52,924 nt of DNA from Candidatus Kryptoniota bacterium (GTDB taxonomy: Bacteria > Bacteroidota > Ignavibacteria > Kryptoniales > JAKASW01). Each line of letters begins with the position of its first letter. Positions within the stretch are counted from its first letter, which is position 1. Positions 40,390 to 48,950 of the stretch are shown here, piece by piece. The translations under genes and the position numbers were made by a program. The notes below the pieces were generated by a model that was not told the origin of the DNA, did not search any database, and saw only the letters and a list, made by a program, of their open reading frames with translations. The stretch is taken from the NCBI GenBank assembly GCA_024641705.1, contig JAHECO010000026.1, positions 1 to 52,924 on the forward strand. The letters run 5' to 3'.

Positions 40390-41547
40390 ATGAAAATTGC
40401 GTTCATCGGTTCAAGAGGAATTCCGCACAGCTACGCGAGCGCCGAACAGTTGGTGCGTTACCTGGGTGCCCATCTGGTTTCCAAAGGACATGAGTTCACT
40501 GTCTATTGTCACGCGAACGAATTCAAAACGGACCGGGATCCGTACTACAGGGGAATCAGAAGAGTCTTCATACCGACGGTCAGGCACAAGATATTCGGTC
40601 AGGCGGTTCATGCGGCGCTCTCCTCCATTCACGCCGTCTTTCAGGACTACGACCTCATACATTATCAGTGCCTTAACAACTCGTTTCAGAGCATCATCCC
40701 GTTCATTTTCGGGAAACGAATTGTTACAAATGTCGACGGACAGATCTGGGATGATCCGAAATGGCCGAATCACTTCAGGCAGGTCTTTTTCAGGTCGGCA
40801 GCTCGCGCCGCCATCCTCGTCTCGAAGGAAATAGTCACCGATGCGATCGGTATCCGTGATATTTACCTCAACGACTATAACAAGAAATCTGCGGTTATTG
40901 AATATGGCGCGGAGATCGTAAACAGCAAGAACCCGTCGGTGGTCGAGAAGTATGGACTCAAACCCAAGCAATATTATTTTGTTGCGGCCCGCCTGGCTAT
41001 GAGCAATTCTACCGACGTGATCGTCGAAGCATTCAAAAGGTCCAGGTCAGGGAGGGTTCTTGCCATCGCGGGTTCCTCCAGCTTCGGCGGAGAATGGCTC
41101 ACGAGGCTCAAATCGGGGGCGGGATCAAACGTGAAATTCCTGGGGAACGTATCCGATCAGGACGATCTCAACGAGTTGTACTGCAATGCTTACGCCTACC
41201 TTCACGGCGCGAGTCTGGGCGGAACAAACTCGGCGCTTCTTCGCCCTCTGGGAAGCGGTCTGCCGTGTCTTGTGCTGGACACGGTCTACAACCGCGAGGT
41301 GATCCAGATGAATGACGGCACAAGCTGCGGACTCGTCTGGCAGAGGACTCCCGAGTCGCTGGCTGGATTCATCAACCTGATTGACGCCGATGAGTTTCTT
41401 GCGGGCAGATTGGGCGGGCTCGGCCAGAAGAGAATCCAGGAAGCCTTCACGTGGGATCGCATTTGTCGTCAATACGAGCAGTTCTATCAGGGAGTCCTTG
41501 AGGGTCAGAATATCGATTCGCTGAGCGAACGCGTGGCAGGATGTTGA
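40390..41547 (+). CDS. Glycosyltransferase with DUF1972-type N-terminus
   Basis: A 385-residue GT-B (family 4-like) enzyme. IAFIGSRGIPHSYASAEQLV is the DUF1972 opening found in rhamnosyl- and related transferases, here with SYASAEQ in place of the more common YGGFE. VAARLAMSNSTDVIVEAFK and YAYLHGASLGGTNSALLRPL lie at the donor site. I chose ATG at 40390 over TTG 40375. Confidence 0.88.
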   Translation: MKIAFIGSRGIPHSYASAEQLVRYLGAHLVSKGHEFTVYCHANEFKTDRDPYYRGIRRVFIPTVRHKIFGQAVHAALSSIHAVFQDYDLIHYQCLNNSFQSIIPFIFGKRIVTNVDGQIWDDPKWPNHFRQVFFRSAARAAILVSKEIVTDAIGIRDIYLNDYNKKSAVIEYGAEIVNSKNPSVVEKYGLKPKQYYFVAARLAMSNSTDVIVEAFKRSRSGRVLAIAGSSSFGGEWLTRLKSGAGSNVKFLGNVSDQDDLNELYCNAYAYLHGASLGGTNSALLRPLGSGLPCLVLDTVYNREVIQMNDGTSCGLVWQRTPESLAGFINLIDADEFLAGRLGGLGQKRIQEAFTWDRICRQYEQFYQGVLEGQNIDSLSERVAGC

Positions 41548-41666
41548 GCGCAGCCGAGCCGGTTTCCTGCCAAAATCCCTTTTTTTATGCCTCCCGGTGG
41601 ATTTGCGATTTGCCGGGGAAAGATGTTTTGGTGGAAATGCATGTGTAGATTAATCATTGGTTGGCA

Positions 41667-43100
41667 ATGATCTGGCGTTCTTCCTTTAACAGCGGTGTTG
41701 CTCGCATAGCAGATTTTCTTACCGCCTATTTCAGCCTGGCGCTTTCCTATGCGCTTGCAGGGATGCTGCATCATTTTTATCCCGTGCTACTTCCCGCGCG
41801 TCCAGTGCTCAAGATGTCGTACTTTGTTCTCGCGAGCATTTTCAGCCTTGTATACGTTCTCCTCTTTGAGTCCCAGAAGGCGTACAGCTATCAACGGTTC
41901 ACTTCGCTGATCTCCGAATATTCGATCATTGGAAGAGTTACAGCCGTAGCTTTGTTTGTCAACGTATTGATAGCTTTTATGTTCGGATATGACACTCAGT
42001 TGCGAAGGTCGTTCTTCGTCCTCACGTTTTTTGTTGCGCTTGGTGTGTTTCTGGTTGAAAAGACTTCCCTGTTTTACGTTGCCGCTTTTCTCCGGAAGAA
42101 AGGCAAGAACAGAAAACGCGTGTTGGTCATTGGGACCGGGACGCGCGCAAGACAATTCATATCCACTGTCTCCGACAATTTCTCCTGGGGGCTGGATATT
42201 GTAGGTTTGCTCACAGGTGATCCGGAGAAGGTTGGTCAAAAGTTCTACGGGGTAGAGGTTGTCGATACATTCTCGAATATTGAACGGGTTCTAAGGGTGA
42301 TAAATCCGGAAGAGATCATCATTACGATCTCTACCAGGCGCTTCGACCAGATTCGAGCGGTCTTTGAGGCCTGCGAACGCGAAGGGGTACAAATAAGATT
42401 GAATTCCGATTTCTTCGGCGAGATAACAAAGAAAGTAAGGGTAGATACTGTTTACGGCCTCAGCATCATAAGCTTCGACATGGTACAGGCGCCGCCCGTG
42501 CAGTTGTTCTTCAAGAGGCTGCTGGATATTGTCGGAGCTACTGTGGCTCTTCTGATTTTCTCCCCTTTTATGTTCGCAGCTGCCGTCGGGATCCTGTTGA
42601 CGGACGGTCGACCGGTATTTTACAGGTGGAATGTGATAGGTTTGAACAAGAAGCCTATAAAGAGTTGGAAATTCAGGACAATGGTGCGCAACGCGGACCA
42701 GCTGAAAGACATACTCCAAAAGCACAATGAAATGGATGGCCCGGTTTTCAAAATCAAGGACGATCCGCGGATCACTCCCTTCGGGCGCATACTCCGTAAG
42801 TTCAGTATAGATGAGACCCCGCAACTCATAAGTGTTCTTAAAGGGGACTTGAGCCTGGTCGGCCCCCGTCCTGCAGGTCCACACGAACTTGTCAGGTATG
42901 AGAGCTGGCACAGAAGGAAACTGAGTATAAAACCGGGGATCACTTGTCTTTGGCAGATAAACGGCCGGAACAAAATCAACAACTTTGACGAGTGGGTCAA
43001 GCTGGATCTTGAGTATATTGATAACTGGTCCATTTGGTTGGATCTCAAGATACTCATGAAAACAATCCCGGCAGTGCTCATGGGCAAAGGGGCCAGTTGA
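41667..43100 (+). CDS. Polyprenyl glycosylphosphotransferase (initiating enzyme, WcaJ/WbaP-like)
   Basis: A 477-residue membrane enzyme that starts the repeat unit by moving a sugar-1-phosphate to undecaprenyl phosphate. About five N-terminal membrane segments, a CoA-binding-like domain (RKRVLVIGTGTRARQF, near 150) and the C-terminal bac_transf domain: FFKRLLDIVGATVALLIFSP, KSWKFRTMVRNAD, FGRILRKFSIDETPQLISVL, SLVGPRPAGPHEL and KPGITCLWQINGRN. ATG at 41667 is preferred over TTG 41661. The gene stands apart with ~120 bp upstream, so it may have its own promoter. Confidence 0.92.
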   Translation: MIWRSSFNSGVARIADFLTAYFSLALSYALAGMLHHFYPVLLPARPVLKMSYFVLASIFSLVYVLLFESQKAYSYQRFTSLISEYSIIGRVTAVALFVNVLIAFMFGYDTQLRRSFFVLTFFVALGVFLVEKTSLFYVAAFLRKKGKNRKRVLVIGTGTRARQFISTVSDNFSWGLDIVGLLTGDPEKVGQKFYGVEVVDTFSNIERVLRVINPEEIIITISTRRFDQIRAVFEACEREGVQIRLNSDFFGEITKKVRVDTVYGLSIISFDMVQAPPVQLFFKRLLDIVGATVALLIFSPFMFAAAVGILLTDGRPVFYRWNVIGLNKKPIKSWKFRTMVRNADQLKDILQKHNEMDGPVFKIKDDPRITPFGRILRKFSIDETPQLISVLKGDLSLVGPRPAGPHELVRYESWHRRKLSIKPGITCLWQINGRNKINNFDEWVKLDLEYIDNWSIWLDLKILMKTIPAVLMGKGAS

Positions 43101-43186
43101 GCAGGGATAATCCCCTGTGGATTGACCCTGAAATCCGGCGCGTATTCGCCGAGCGATAGGCTTCTTCACCTAACAAGCGAGGGAAA

Positions 43187-44218
43187 ATGATAGTCGTTCG
43201 AACACCTTTTCGTCTGCCTCTCGGCGGTGGAGGTACCGATTTGCCGTCTTACTATAAGAAATATGAGGGGTTCCTTATTACGGCGGCAATAAATAAGTAC
43301 ATGTACATCAATCTTAATCTTCCCGCGATAGTGGATAAGATTAAGATTAACTACTCCAAGACGGAGATTGTTGGCGTCAACGAGATTGACAAGATTGACC
43401 ACAACATCGTCCGCGAGACGCTGAGATATCTGAAGGTGAAACAACCGCTCGAGATTCACTCGATGGCGGACTTGTCGGGCGGTACAGGTATGGGGTCGTC
43501 CAGCTCATACACGGTTGGTCTGTTGAAGGCACTTAACCTTATGCTGCGCCGCTACATCCCAGTTAAGGATCTTGCTGAAGAGGCCTGCAGAATTGAAATC
43601 GATCTCATCGGAAAGCCTATAGGTAAACAGGATCAGTATGCTGCAGCGTTTGGCGGAATCATTCAGATGGAAATCGATCAGCTCGGCTATGTCACCGTTA
43701 CTCCTCTTAATCTGGAGCACGAGGTTGTATATGAGCTGGAGAACAGGCTTTTGATGTTTTACACAGACATAGAAAGAGATGCTAACAAAATACTAGCAGA
43801 GCAAAGTGAGAAAATTGCCAAGGGTTCAAAGAGCGCCGAGACCGCAAAAAGACCAGACCAGGAGGGAAAAGCCGTCCAAGCGATGCACAAGATCAAAGAG
43901 ATCGGGCACGAGGTAAAGAAGTCCCTGGTTGAAGGTAATGTTGAACAGTTCGGCAGGTTGCTTAACGAACATTGGCTGGTCAAGAAGGGCATCTCGGACC
44001 GGATGAGCAGTGCAGAAATTGATAAGTGGTATGACCTTGCCATGGCCAATGGAGCGCTTGGGGGGAAGATCATGGGCGCGGGCGGCGGCGGCTTCTTCCT
44101 CTTCTGTGTTGGGAATGGAAAAAGGAAACACTTGAGGAAAACTCTTGAAAATGCTGGCCTGAAGTATATGAATTTCAAGTTCGACTGGGAAGGGAGTAAG
44201 GAGCTGGTGAATATATGA
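43187..44218 (+). CDS. hddA: HddA-like GHMP sugar kinase
   Basis: A 343-residue GHMP kinase of the D-glycero-alpha-D-manno-heptose-7-phosphate kinase type: IVVRTPFRLPLGGGGTDLPS, SGGTGMGSSSSYTVGLLKAL (ATP loop, about 99-118), GKQDQYAAAFGG and KIMGAGGGGFFLFC. By family it makes heptose 1,7-bisphosphate for GDP-heptose. An HddC-like gene follows at 46206, with a heptad/S23 insertion and an epimerase between. GCGAGGG precedes the ATG. Confidence 0.88.
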   Translation: MIVVRTPFRLPLGGGGTDLPSYYKKYEGFLITAAINKYMYINLNLPAIVDKIKINYSKTEIVGVNEIDKIDHNIVRETLRYLKVKQPLEIHSMADLSGGTGMGSSSSYTVGLLKALNLMLRRYIPVKDLAEEACRIEIDLIGKPIGKQDQYAAAFGGIIQMEIDQLGYVTVTPLNLEHEVVYELENRLLMFYTDIERDANKILAEQSEKIAKGSKSAETAKRPDQEGKAVQAMHKIKEIGHEVKKSLVEGNVEQFGRLLNEHWLVKKGISDRMSSAEIDKWYDLAMANGALGGKIMGAGGGGFFLFCVGNGKRKHLRKTLENAGLKYMNFKFDWEGSKELVNI

Positions 44219-44262
44219 GCAGAGGGCATGGAGCAGAGAGCAGAGGGCATAGGGCAATAGCG
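44219..44262 (+). repeat. Heptanucleotide repeat tract (left arm of S23 unit 2)
   Basis: It begins right after the hddA stop: AGCAGAG, GGCATGG, AGCAGAG, AGCAGAG, GGCATAG, GGCAAT in 7-bp steps. The consensus differs from that in the dprE region. GCATAGGGCA (44247-44256) is the exact reverse complement of 44704-44713 on the other side of the S23 gene. Confidence 0.87.
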
Positions 44263-44284
44263 ACGTGGGAGGAGAAATGGGAAA

Positions 44285-44638
44285 ATGGCGAAGTTTAGAT
44301 TTCAGGATTTGCAGATCTGGAAAGAGTCTATTGCAATCGCCGACGAGCTTCTTGATATTGCAGATCAACTTGAGGAGAAGAAATTATTTCGATTTGCCGA
44401 ACAACTGAGAGGGGCAGCGATGTCTATTAGTAATAATATTGCCGAAGGTTCAGGGTCGACATATAAGAACGATTTCAAACAATTTCTGAACATCGCGCGC
44501 AGGTCGACATTCGAAAACGCCAACATACTCATACTGTTGAACAAGCGTAGTTTATTGGAGGACGATCGTCTGAATCCACTTCTTGACAGACTGGACGTCC
44601 TCTCAAGGCAAATCACAACGTTTCAGAGGTCACTTTGA
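44285..44638 (+). CDS. Four-helix-bundle protein, S23/IVS family (copy 2)
   Basis: A 117-residue helical protein: FQDLQIWKESIAIADELLDI, then AAMSISNNIAEGSGSTYKND (family core) and FLNIARRSTFENANILILLN. It has clear family resemblance but low identity to the copies at 3807 and 45776, so these are not recent duplicates of each other. Stand-alone gene inside inverted heptad tracts; GGGAAA lies before the ATG. Confidence 0.9.
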   Translation: MAKFRFQDLQIWKESIAIADELLDIADQLEEKKLFRFAEQLRGAAMSISNNIAEGSGSTYKNDFKQFLNIARRSTFENANILILLNKRSLLEDDRLNPLLDRLDVLSRQITTFQRSL

Positions 44639-44683
44639 TGTTCTACAACTATCTCGGTATACTCTCCGCGCCCATTGTTCCGC

Positions 44684-44723
44684 ATGCTGCGCTCCATGCT
44701 CTATGCCCTATGCTCCTTGCAAG
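44684..44723 (-). repeat. Heptanucleotide repeat tract (right arm of S23 unit 2)
   Basis: GCATGCT, GCGCTCC, ATGCTCT, ATGCCCT and ATGCTCC in register; on the minus strand these read as the AGAGCAT/GGCATAG family of the left arm. Confidence 0.87.
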
Positions 44724-44753
44724 GAGATACTCGACTAACCCGGGAGCTTCAAG

Positions 44754-45689
44754 ATGAATCCCAGAGTCCTCATCACGGGAGTTGCCGGCTTTATAGGTTC
44801 CAATCTTGCTGACCGCCTTATCCAGAAGGGCTACAGAGTAATCGGAATCGACAACCTCGCTTACGGCGTGAAGGAACAGGTACCTGAAGGCGTGGAATTC
44901 CACCAGCTTGATATACGAGACAAATCCATTCATCCATTATTCCAACATTCCGATTATGTCTTTCACCTTGCTGCAAAAAACTGCATCAGCGATTGCCAGC
45001 TTGACCCTCTCGAGACTGCCGACATAAACGTCACGGGAACAATCAACGTGTTCGAGGCTTCCAGGCGCGGGGGAGTCAAGAAAGTGATCTACGCCGAATC
45101 TTCCGCTCTGTACGAGGGAAGCCCGGTCATGCCGACTCCGGAATCGGAAGTCAGGCCGGAGAGTTTCTATGCCCTCAGCAAGTTCGCCTCTATGTACTTC
45201 GCCGAGGGCTACGCGCGGCATTTCGGTCTCAAAACAACTGCATTAAGATATTTCTGTGCGTACGGTCCGAGACAGGATTACAGGCGTTCGATTCCTCCCG
45301 TCTTCAGCGCTTTTATCATCAAGCTTCTGAAAGGCGAGCAACCGGTCATTTACGGTTCCGGGGACAAACGGCGCGACTTCATACATGTCGATGACATAAA
45401 CGATTTCCATGAGATGTGCATTACCGATGAAAGGACGACCGGCAAAGTCTTCAACCTCGGCTCAGGACGGAACTATTCAATCAACGAAATATATGACACG
45501 ATCGCGTCTCTCCTCGGCTCTTCAGGGAAACCCGAGCACAAACCTGATCTACCCGGTGAAGCGCTGGAGACCCTGGCGGACATTTCCCTGGCGAAGGGAT
45601 TGGGCTGGCAACCCAGGGTTACCCTGGTCGAAGGGTTGAAGACATCTATAGCCTTTATTAAGAAAGAGCTCTCTAGTGGCAGGCTCTAG
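44754..45689 (+). CDS. NAD-dependent epimerase (UDP/GDP-sugar type)
   Basis: A 311-residue extended SDR: TGVAGFIGSNLADRLIQKGY, YVFHLAAKNCISDCQLDPLE, YAESSALYEGSPVMP, ESFYALSKFASMYFAE (Y-x3-K) and RYFCAYGPRQDYRRSIPPVF. It lies inside the heptose-type module, so it could act on a GDP-heptose. It is framed by heptad tracts belonging to the S23 genes on either side. Confidence 0.87.
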   Translation: MNPRVLITGVAGFIGSNLADRLIQKGYRVIGIDNLAYGVKEQVPEGVEFHQLDIRDKSIHPLFQHSDYVFHLAAKNCISDCQLDPLETADINVTGTINVFEASRRGGVKKVIYAESSALYEGSPVMPTPESEVRPESFYALSKFASMYFAEGYARHFGLKTTALRYFCAYGPRQDYRRSIPPVFSAFIIKLLKGEQPVIYGSGDKRRDFIHVDDINDFHEMCITDERTTGKVFNLGSGRNYSINEIYDTIASLLGSSGKPEHKPDLPGEALETLADISLAKGLGWQPRVTLVEGLKTSIAFIKKELSSGRL

Positions 45690-45702
45690 GTGGCAGAGGA
45701 AG

Positions 45703-45746
45703 AGGTTAGAAACCAGAAATTAGAAATGAGATGAAGAAATGAGAAA
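45703..45746 (+). repeat. Heptanucleotide repeat tract (left arm of S23 unit 3)
   Basis: AGAAACC, AGAAATT, AGAAATG and related purine-rich 7-mers. AGAAATTAGAAATGAG (45715-45730) is the perfect 16-base reverse complement of 46165-46180. Confidence 0.9.
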
Positions 45747-45775
45747 CGGCTGTCGAGAACGGGAAGAATGGGATT

Positions 45776-46150
45776 GTGGCAAAGTATAAAAGCTTTGAAG
45801 ATATGACGGTTTGGAAAGATTCCCAGGATCTTGCTAAACGGGTTTTCAATTGGTCGGAACACTTGCCAAGGAAGGAAGATTACGGCCTGACTTCTCAGGT
45901 CAGAAGAGCAGCACTCTCGGTTTCCGCGAATATCGCCGAAGGGTTTGGTCGTCATCATGTCGCGGACAAGTTGAACTTCTACTACAACGCGCGAGGTTCG
46001 CTCTATGAGACCCGGAGCCATCTTGCATACGCAAGACAAGTCGGATATCTCGAGGAAAACGTGTTGATCGAGCTCAATGAGTTGACTTCCAAGCTTACTG
46101 TCGAACTCGGGAAACTGATTTCTTCATTGACAGCCATGAAGACGAAATGA
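45776..46150 (+). CDS. Four-helix-bundle protein, S23/IVS family (copy 3)
   Basis: A 124-residue helical protein: YKSFEDMTVWKDSQDLAKRV, AALSVSANIAEGFGRHHVAD and ARGSLYETRSHLAYARQVGY. It starts at GTG 45776; GGGAAGAATGGG upstream is a weak ribosome site. It stands inside the clearest inverted pair of heptad tracts in the window (perfect 16-bp arms about 435 bp apart). Confidence 0.9.
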   Translation: MAKYKSFEDMTVWKDSQDLAKRVFNWSEHLPRKEDYGLTSQVRRAALSVSANIAEGFGRHHVADKLNFYYNARGSLYETRSHLAYARQVGYLEENVLIELNELTSKLTVELGKLISSLTAMKTK

Positions 46151-46157
46151 TACCGGT

Positions 46158-46192
46158 CTCATTACTCATTTCTAATTTCTTATTTCTATTCC
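46158..46192 (-). repeat. Heptanucleotide repeat tract (right arm of S23 unit 3)
   Basis: CTCATTA, CTCATTT, CTAATTT, CTTATTT and CTATTCC in register. CTCATTTCTAATTTCT (46165-46180) pairs perfectly with 45715-45730. Confidence 0.9.
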
Positions 46193-46205
46193 CTGAGGTA
46201 CGCCC

Positions 46206-46916
46206 TTGAAGGCGGTCATCCTCGCTGCCGGGAAGGGCGAGCGCTTACGTGGAGTAGTCGACGACGTGCCAAAACCGATGATCATATACAAGGGCAAGCC
46301 GATCCTCCAGCATAATATAGAGCTTTGCAAGGCTACCGGCATAGGCGAATTCTTCATTAATACCCATCATCTGCCCGAAGTGATACAGTCCTGCTTCGGC
46401 GATGGCTCAGCATTCGGGATCACAGTTCATTACTCGTTCGAGGAAGAAATTCTAGGAACTGCCGGAGCCCTCAATAGTTTTCGAGAGCAACTGATCGGTG
46501 AACCGTTCTTCGTCATCTATGGTGACAATTTTTCGCAATTCGATTTGTCCTCTCTGATTACTGAATTTCACAAGCACGATTGCATTGGTGTCATAGCATT
46601 CCATTACAGGGAAGATGTGTCCCAAAGCGGAGTCGGTGAGTTTGCCGCCGATGGAAGGATAAAACGCTTCGTTGAAAAACCGGGACCGGGTGAGAGCAAC
46701 AGCCATTGGGTGAATGCAGGGATCTATTACCTGAGCCCTGACATACTAGATTACATCCCGCCGGGCTTCGCCGATTTTGCGAAGGATATAATCCCCGCGC
46801 TCCTTGGTAGAGACGTCGCCCTGTACAGCGTCTGTTCGAAGACTGAGCTGAAGGCATTCGATACGCCTGAGATGCTTCGGGAGTCGCTCGGAGGAGAAAT
46901 TGAATCTAAAGGGTAA
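46206..46916 (+). CDS. hddC: HddC/RmlA-like sugar-1-phosphate nucleotidyltransferase
   Basis: A 236-residue nucleotidyltransferase: KAVILAAGKGERLRGVVDDV, then PKPMIIYKGKPILQH (NTP loop), FFVIYGDNFSQFD (metal Asp) and RFVEKPGPGESNSHWVNAGI. Size and context (hddA at 43187, SIS and transaldolase downstream) favour heptose-1-phosphate guanylyltransferase; the base used cannot be read from sequence. TTG start with TGAGGT upstream. Confidence 0.8.
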   Translation: MKAVILAAGKGERLRGVVDDVPKPMIIYKGKPILQHNIELCKATGIGEFFINTHHLPEVIQSCFGDGSAFGITVHYSFEEEILGTAGALNSFREQLIGEPFFVIYGDNFSQFDLSSLITEFHKHDCIGVIAFHYREDVSQSGVGEFAADGRIKRFVEKPGPGESNSHWVNAGIYYLSPDILDYIPPGFADFAKDIIPALLGRDVALYSVCSKTELKAFDTPEMLRESLGGEIESKG

Positions 46917-47742
46917 GAGCATATTGATAACGGGAGCCGGACGCGGGATCGGCCGCGCAATAGCTTTGGAGTGTGCCTCAGAAGGCGCAAACATCATTCT
47001 GCTCGCACGCACACATTCCGAACTGAGAAATACTGCTGCCGAGATTTCCCGGCTCGGCGGCGCATCGCTGATTTTCGTCTGCGACATTTCCTCTTCGTCG
47101 AAGGTGAACAAGGCCGTCTCTTCGGCGAAGAAGGAGTTCGGAGAGTTGGATGTGCTCGTCAACAATGCCGGGATCCAGCCGCCTATCGGTCCGTTTTCGG
47201 ATGCGGATCTTGGAGAGTGGAAGACAAATGTGACAGTCAACCTCTTCGGCACCGCTAATGTGATAGCGGCTGTTCTTCCCGGTATGATTGCCCGGAAGAA
47301 GGGGAAAATAATAAACCTTTCGGGCGGCGGCTCGGCATCGCCTCGTCCGAATTTCTCCGCGTATGCTGTTTCGAAAACCGCCATTGTACGGTTTACTGAG
47401 ATCCTTGCTATCGAGCTTCTTGACTCGCACATAGATGTCAACGCGATATCACCCGGCGCCGTGAACACGAAGATGCTGGATGAGGTCTTGCTCGCAGGTT
47501 CGCGGGCCGGAAATGAAGCGAAGGCTGCTCAGAAGAGAAGAGACGAGGGCGGAGATGATCCCCAGCTGGCGGCAGAGCTTGCCTGTTTCCTCGCCTCCGA
47601 CGAATCTGACAGGATAACGGGAAAACTCATAAGTGCCCGCTGGGATCCGTGGAGGGACACATCGTTCCGTGCTAAACTGCGATCTGACAAGGACTTCGCG
47701 ACGCTTCGGAGAATTGATGACAAATACTTTGGCAAGCGTTAA
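46900..47742 (+). CDS. SDR-family oxidoreductase
   Basis: A 280-residue classical SDR: KSILITGAGRGIGRAIALEC, VNNAGIQPPIGPF, NLSGGGSASPRPNFSAYAVS and KTAIVRFTEIL (Y-x3-K). TTG start behind GGAGGAG, overlapping hddC by 17 bp, so co-translated. The C-terminal part KLISARWDPWRD is like SDRs of sugar loci that act on nucleotide sugars rather than FabG. Confidence 0.87.
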   Translation: MNLKGKSILITGAGRGIGRAIALECASEGANIILLARTHSELRNTAAEISRLGGASLIFVCDISSSSKVNKAVSSAKKEFGELDVLVNNAGIQPPIGPFSDADLGEWKTNVTVNLFGTANVIAAVLPGMIARKKGKIINLSGGGSASPRPNFSAYAVSKTAIVRFTEILAIELLDSHIDVNAISPGAVNTKMLDEVLLAGSRAGNEAKAAQKRRDEGGDDPQLAAELACFLASDESDRITGKLISARWDPWRDTSFRAKLRSDKDFATLRRIDDKYFGKR

Positions 47743-47745
47743 GCT

Positions 47746-48777
47746 ATGAGAATCGCAATCATCGGCTGTGGACTAATCGGAAAGAAGAGGGCGCTTGCCC
47801 TCGATGCGGATGACACTCTCGTCGCGTGCTGCGATACCAACGAAGAATCCGCGAAGAAATTCTCGGACGAATTCAAGTGTAAACATTATACCGACTTCGG
47901 AAGGCTTGTATCTGAAAACAAGTTCGATGCAGCCGTGGTTGCCGTCGTAAACAAATACGCGAAGGAAATCGTCGTCGACATACTCAAGTCGGGCAGGCAT
48001 GTCCTGGCCGAGAAGCCTCTCGGCAGGAACGCGGCCGAATCTTCAGAAATGCTCGCCGTCCTTTCCTTCTCCCCCTCCCAAAGTCCCAAAGTCTCAAAGT
48101 CTCCCCATGCCCTTCTCCTGAAGACCGGCTTCAACCACAGGTTTCATCCCGCTATAAGAAAGGCGAAAGAGCTCTCCGACGCAGGAGCAATCGGAAAGAT
48201 ATTTAACATTCGTGCGGCGTACGGCCACGGCGGAAGACCGGGAATGGAGAAAGAGTGGCGCGCCTCGAAGGAGCTCTGCGGCGGCGGTGAACTGCTCGAT
48301 CAGGGAGTACACATTATCGACCTGGTGAGATGGTTCGGCGGAGAGGTGAAGGAGCTGACAGGAAATGTCGAAACGAAATTCTGGAAGATGGAAGTCGAAG
48401 ACAACGCTTACGTAATCGCGAAGACTGACCGGGATGTCACCGCCACATTTCACGTCAGCTGGACCAGCTGGAAGAACGTCTTCTCTTTCGAGATCTTCGG
48501 CACGGAGGGTTATCTCAAAATAAGCGGGCTTGGCGGAAGCTACGGCAACGAAACGCTCGAGATAGGGAAGCGGAAAAAGGAAGGCGGAAGGCCGGAGATA
48601 GAGGTTATTGAATATCCCCCCGAGGATGTCAGCTGGAAAGAAGAATGGAAAGAGTTTAAAAACGCTATCTTGGAGAATCGCGATCCTCTCGGGAATGGCC
48701 ATGATGGACTCCAGGCAAACAGGATGATCGAAGCTATTTACAGATCCAGCACGGAAAGGAGAACCGTAATTCCGTGA
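47746..48777 (+). CDS. Gfo/Idh/MocA-type sugar oxidoreductase
   Basis: A 343-residue NAD(P)-dependent enzyme: IAIIGCGLIGKKRALALDAD (Rossmann), HVLAEKPLGRNAAESSEML (the EKP catalytic Lys), FNHRFHPAIRKAKEL, GGGELLDQGVHIIDLVRWFG (catalytic Asp/His). Between the EKP helix and KTGFNHRF there is an in-frame, low-complexity insert, SPSQSPKVSKSPHA (about 107-121). It is encoded by near-perfect CCCAAAGT/CTCAAAGT repeats and is not expected in the family. The enzyme may tolerate it in a surface loop. Confidence 0.87.
   Translation: MRIAIIGCGLIGKKRALALDADDTLVACCDTNEESAKKFSDEFKCKHYTDFGRLVSENKFDAAVVAVVNKYAKEIVVDILKSGRHVLAEKPLGRNAAESSEMLAVLSFSPSQSPKVSKSPHALLLKTGFNHRFHPAIRKAKELSDAGAIGKIFNIRAAYGHGGRPGMEKEWRASKELCGGGELLDQGVHIIDLVRWFGGEVKELTGNVETKFWKMEVEDNAYVIAKTDRDVTATFHVSWTSWKNVFSFEIFGTEGYLKISGLGGSYGNETLEIGKRKKEGGRPEIEVIEYPPEDVSWKEEWKEFKNAILENRDPLGNGHDGLQANRMIEAIYRSSTERRTVIP
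48070..48107 (+). repeat. 8-bp direct repeats inside the Gfo/Idh gene
   Basis: CCTCCCAAAGTCCCAAAG, TCTCAAAG, TCTCCCC: a run of ~8-bp units, in frame, giving the S/P/K-rich loop. Confidence 0.8.
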
Positions 48778-48828
48778 ACCGTAAGATGGAATCATCGAAG
48801 GGAACCTGCATGTCAACTCCAAACGCTT

Positions 48829-48866
48829 CCTCTCCCTTGATGGGAGAGGATTGAGGTGAGGGTGAT
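48829..48866 (+). repeat. CCTCTCCC hairpin repeat
   Basis: CCTCTCCCTTGATGGGAGAGG is followed by a tail GATTGAGGTGAGGGTG. It has the same plan (hairpin plus G-rich TTRGGGTG-type tail) as the CCCCTCC/GGAGGGG units of the DUF559 array but differs in sequence. It resembles a hairpin I recall as common in many environmental genomes. The rest of 48778-48950 is featureless. Confidence 0.7.
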
Positions 48867-48950
48867 TCCGCGAATGAATTGCGTCACGACTCTTTTCTGG
48901 AGATCCTTACTTTTTTCTGGAGTGGTCTTCTACAATCGTGAGATGGACTT

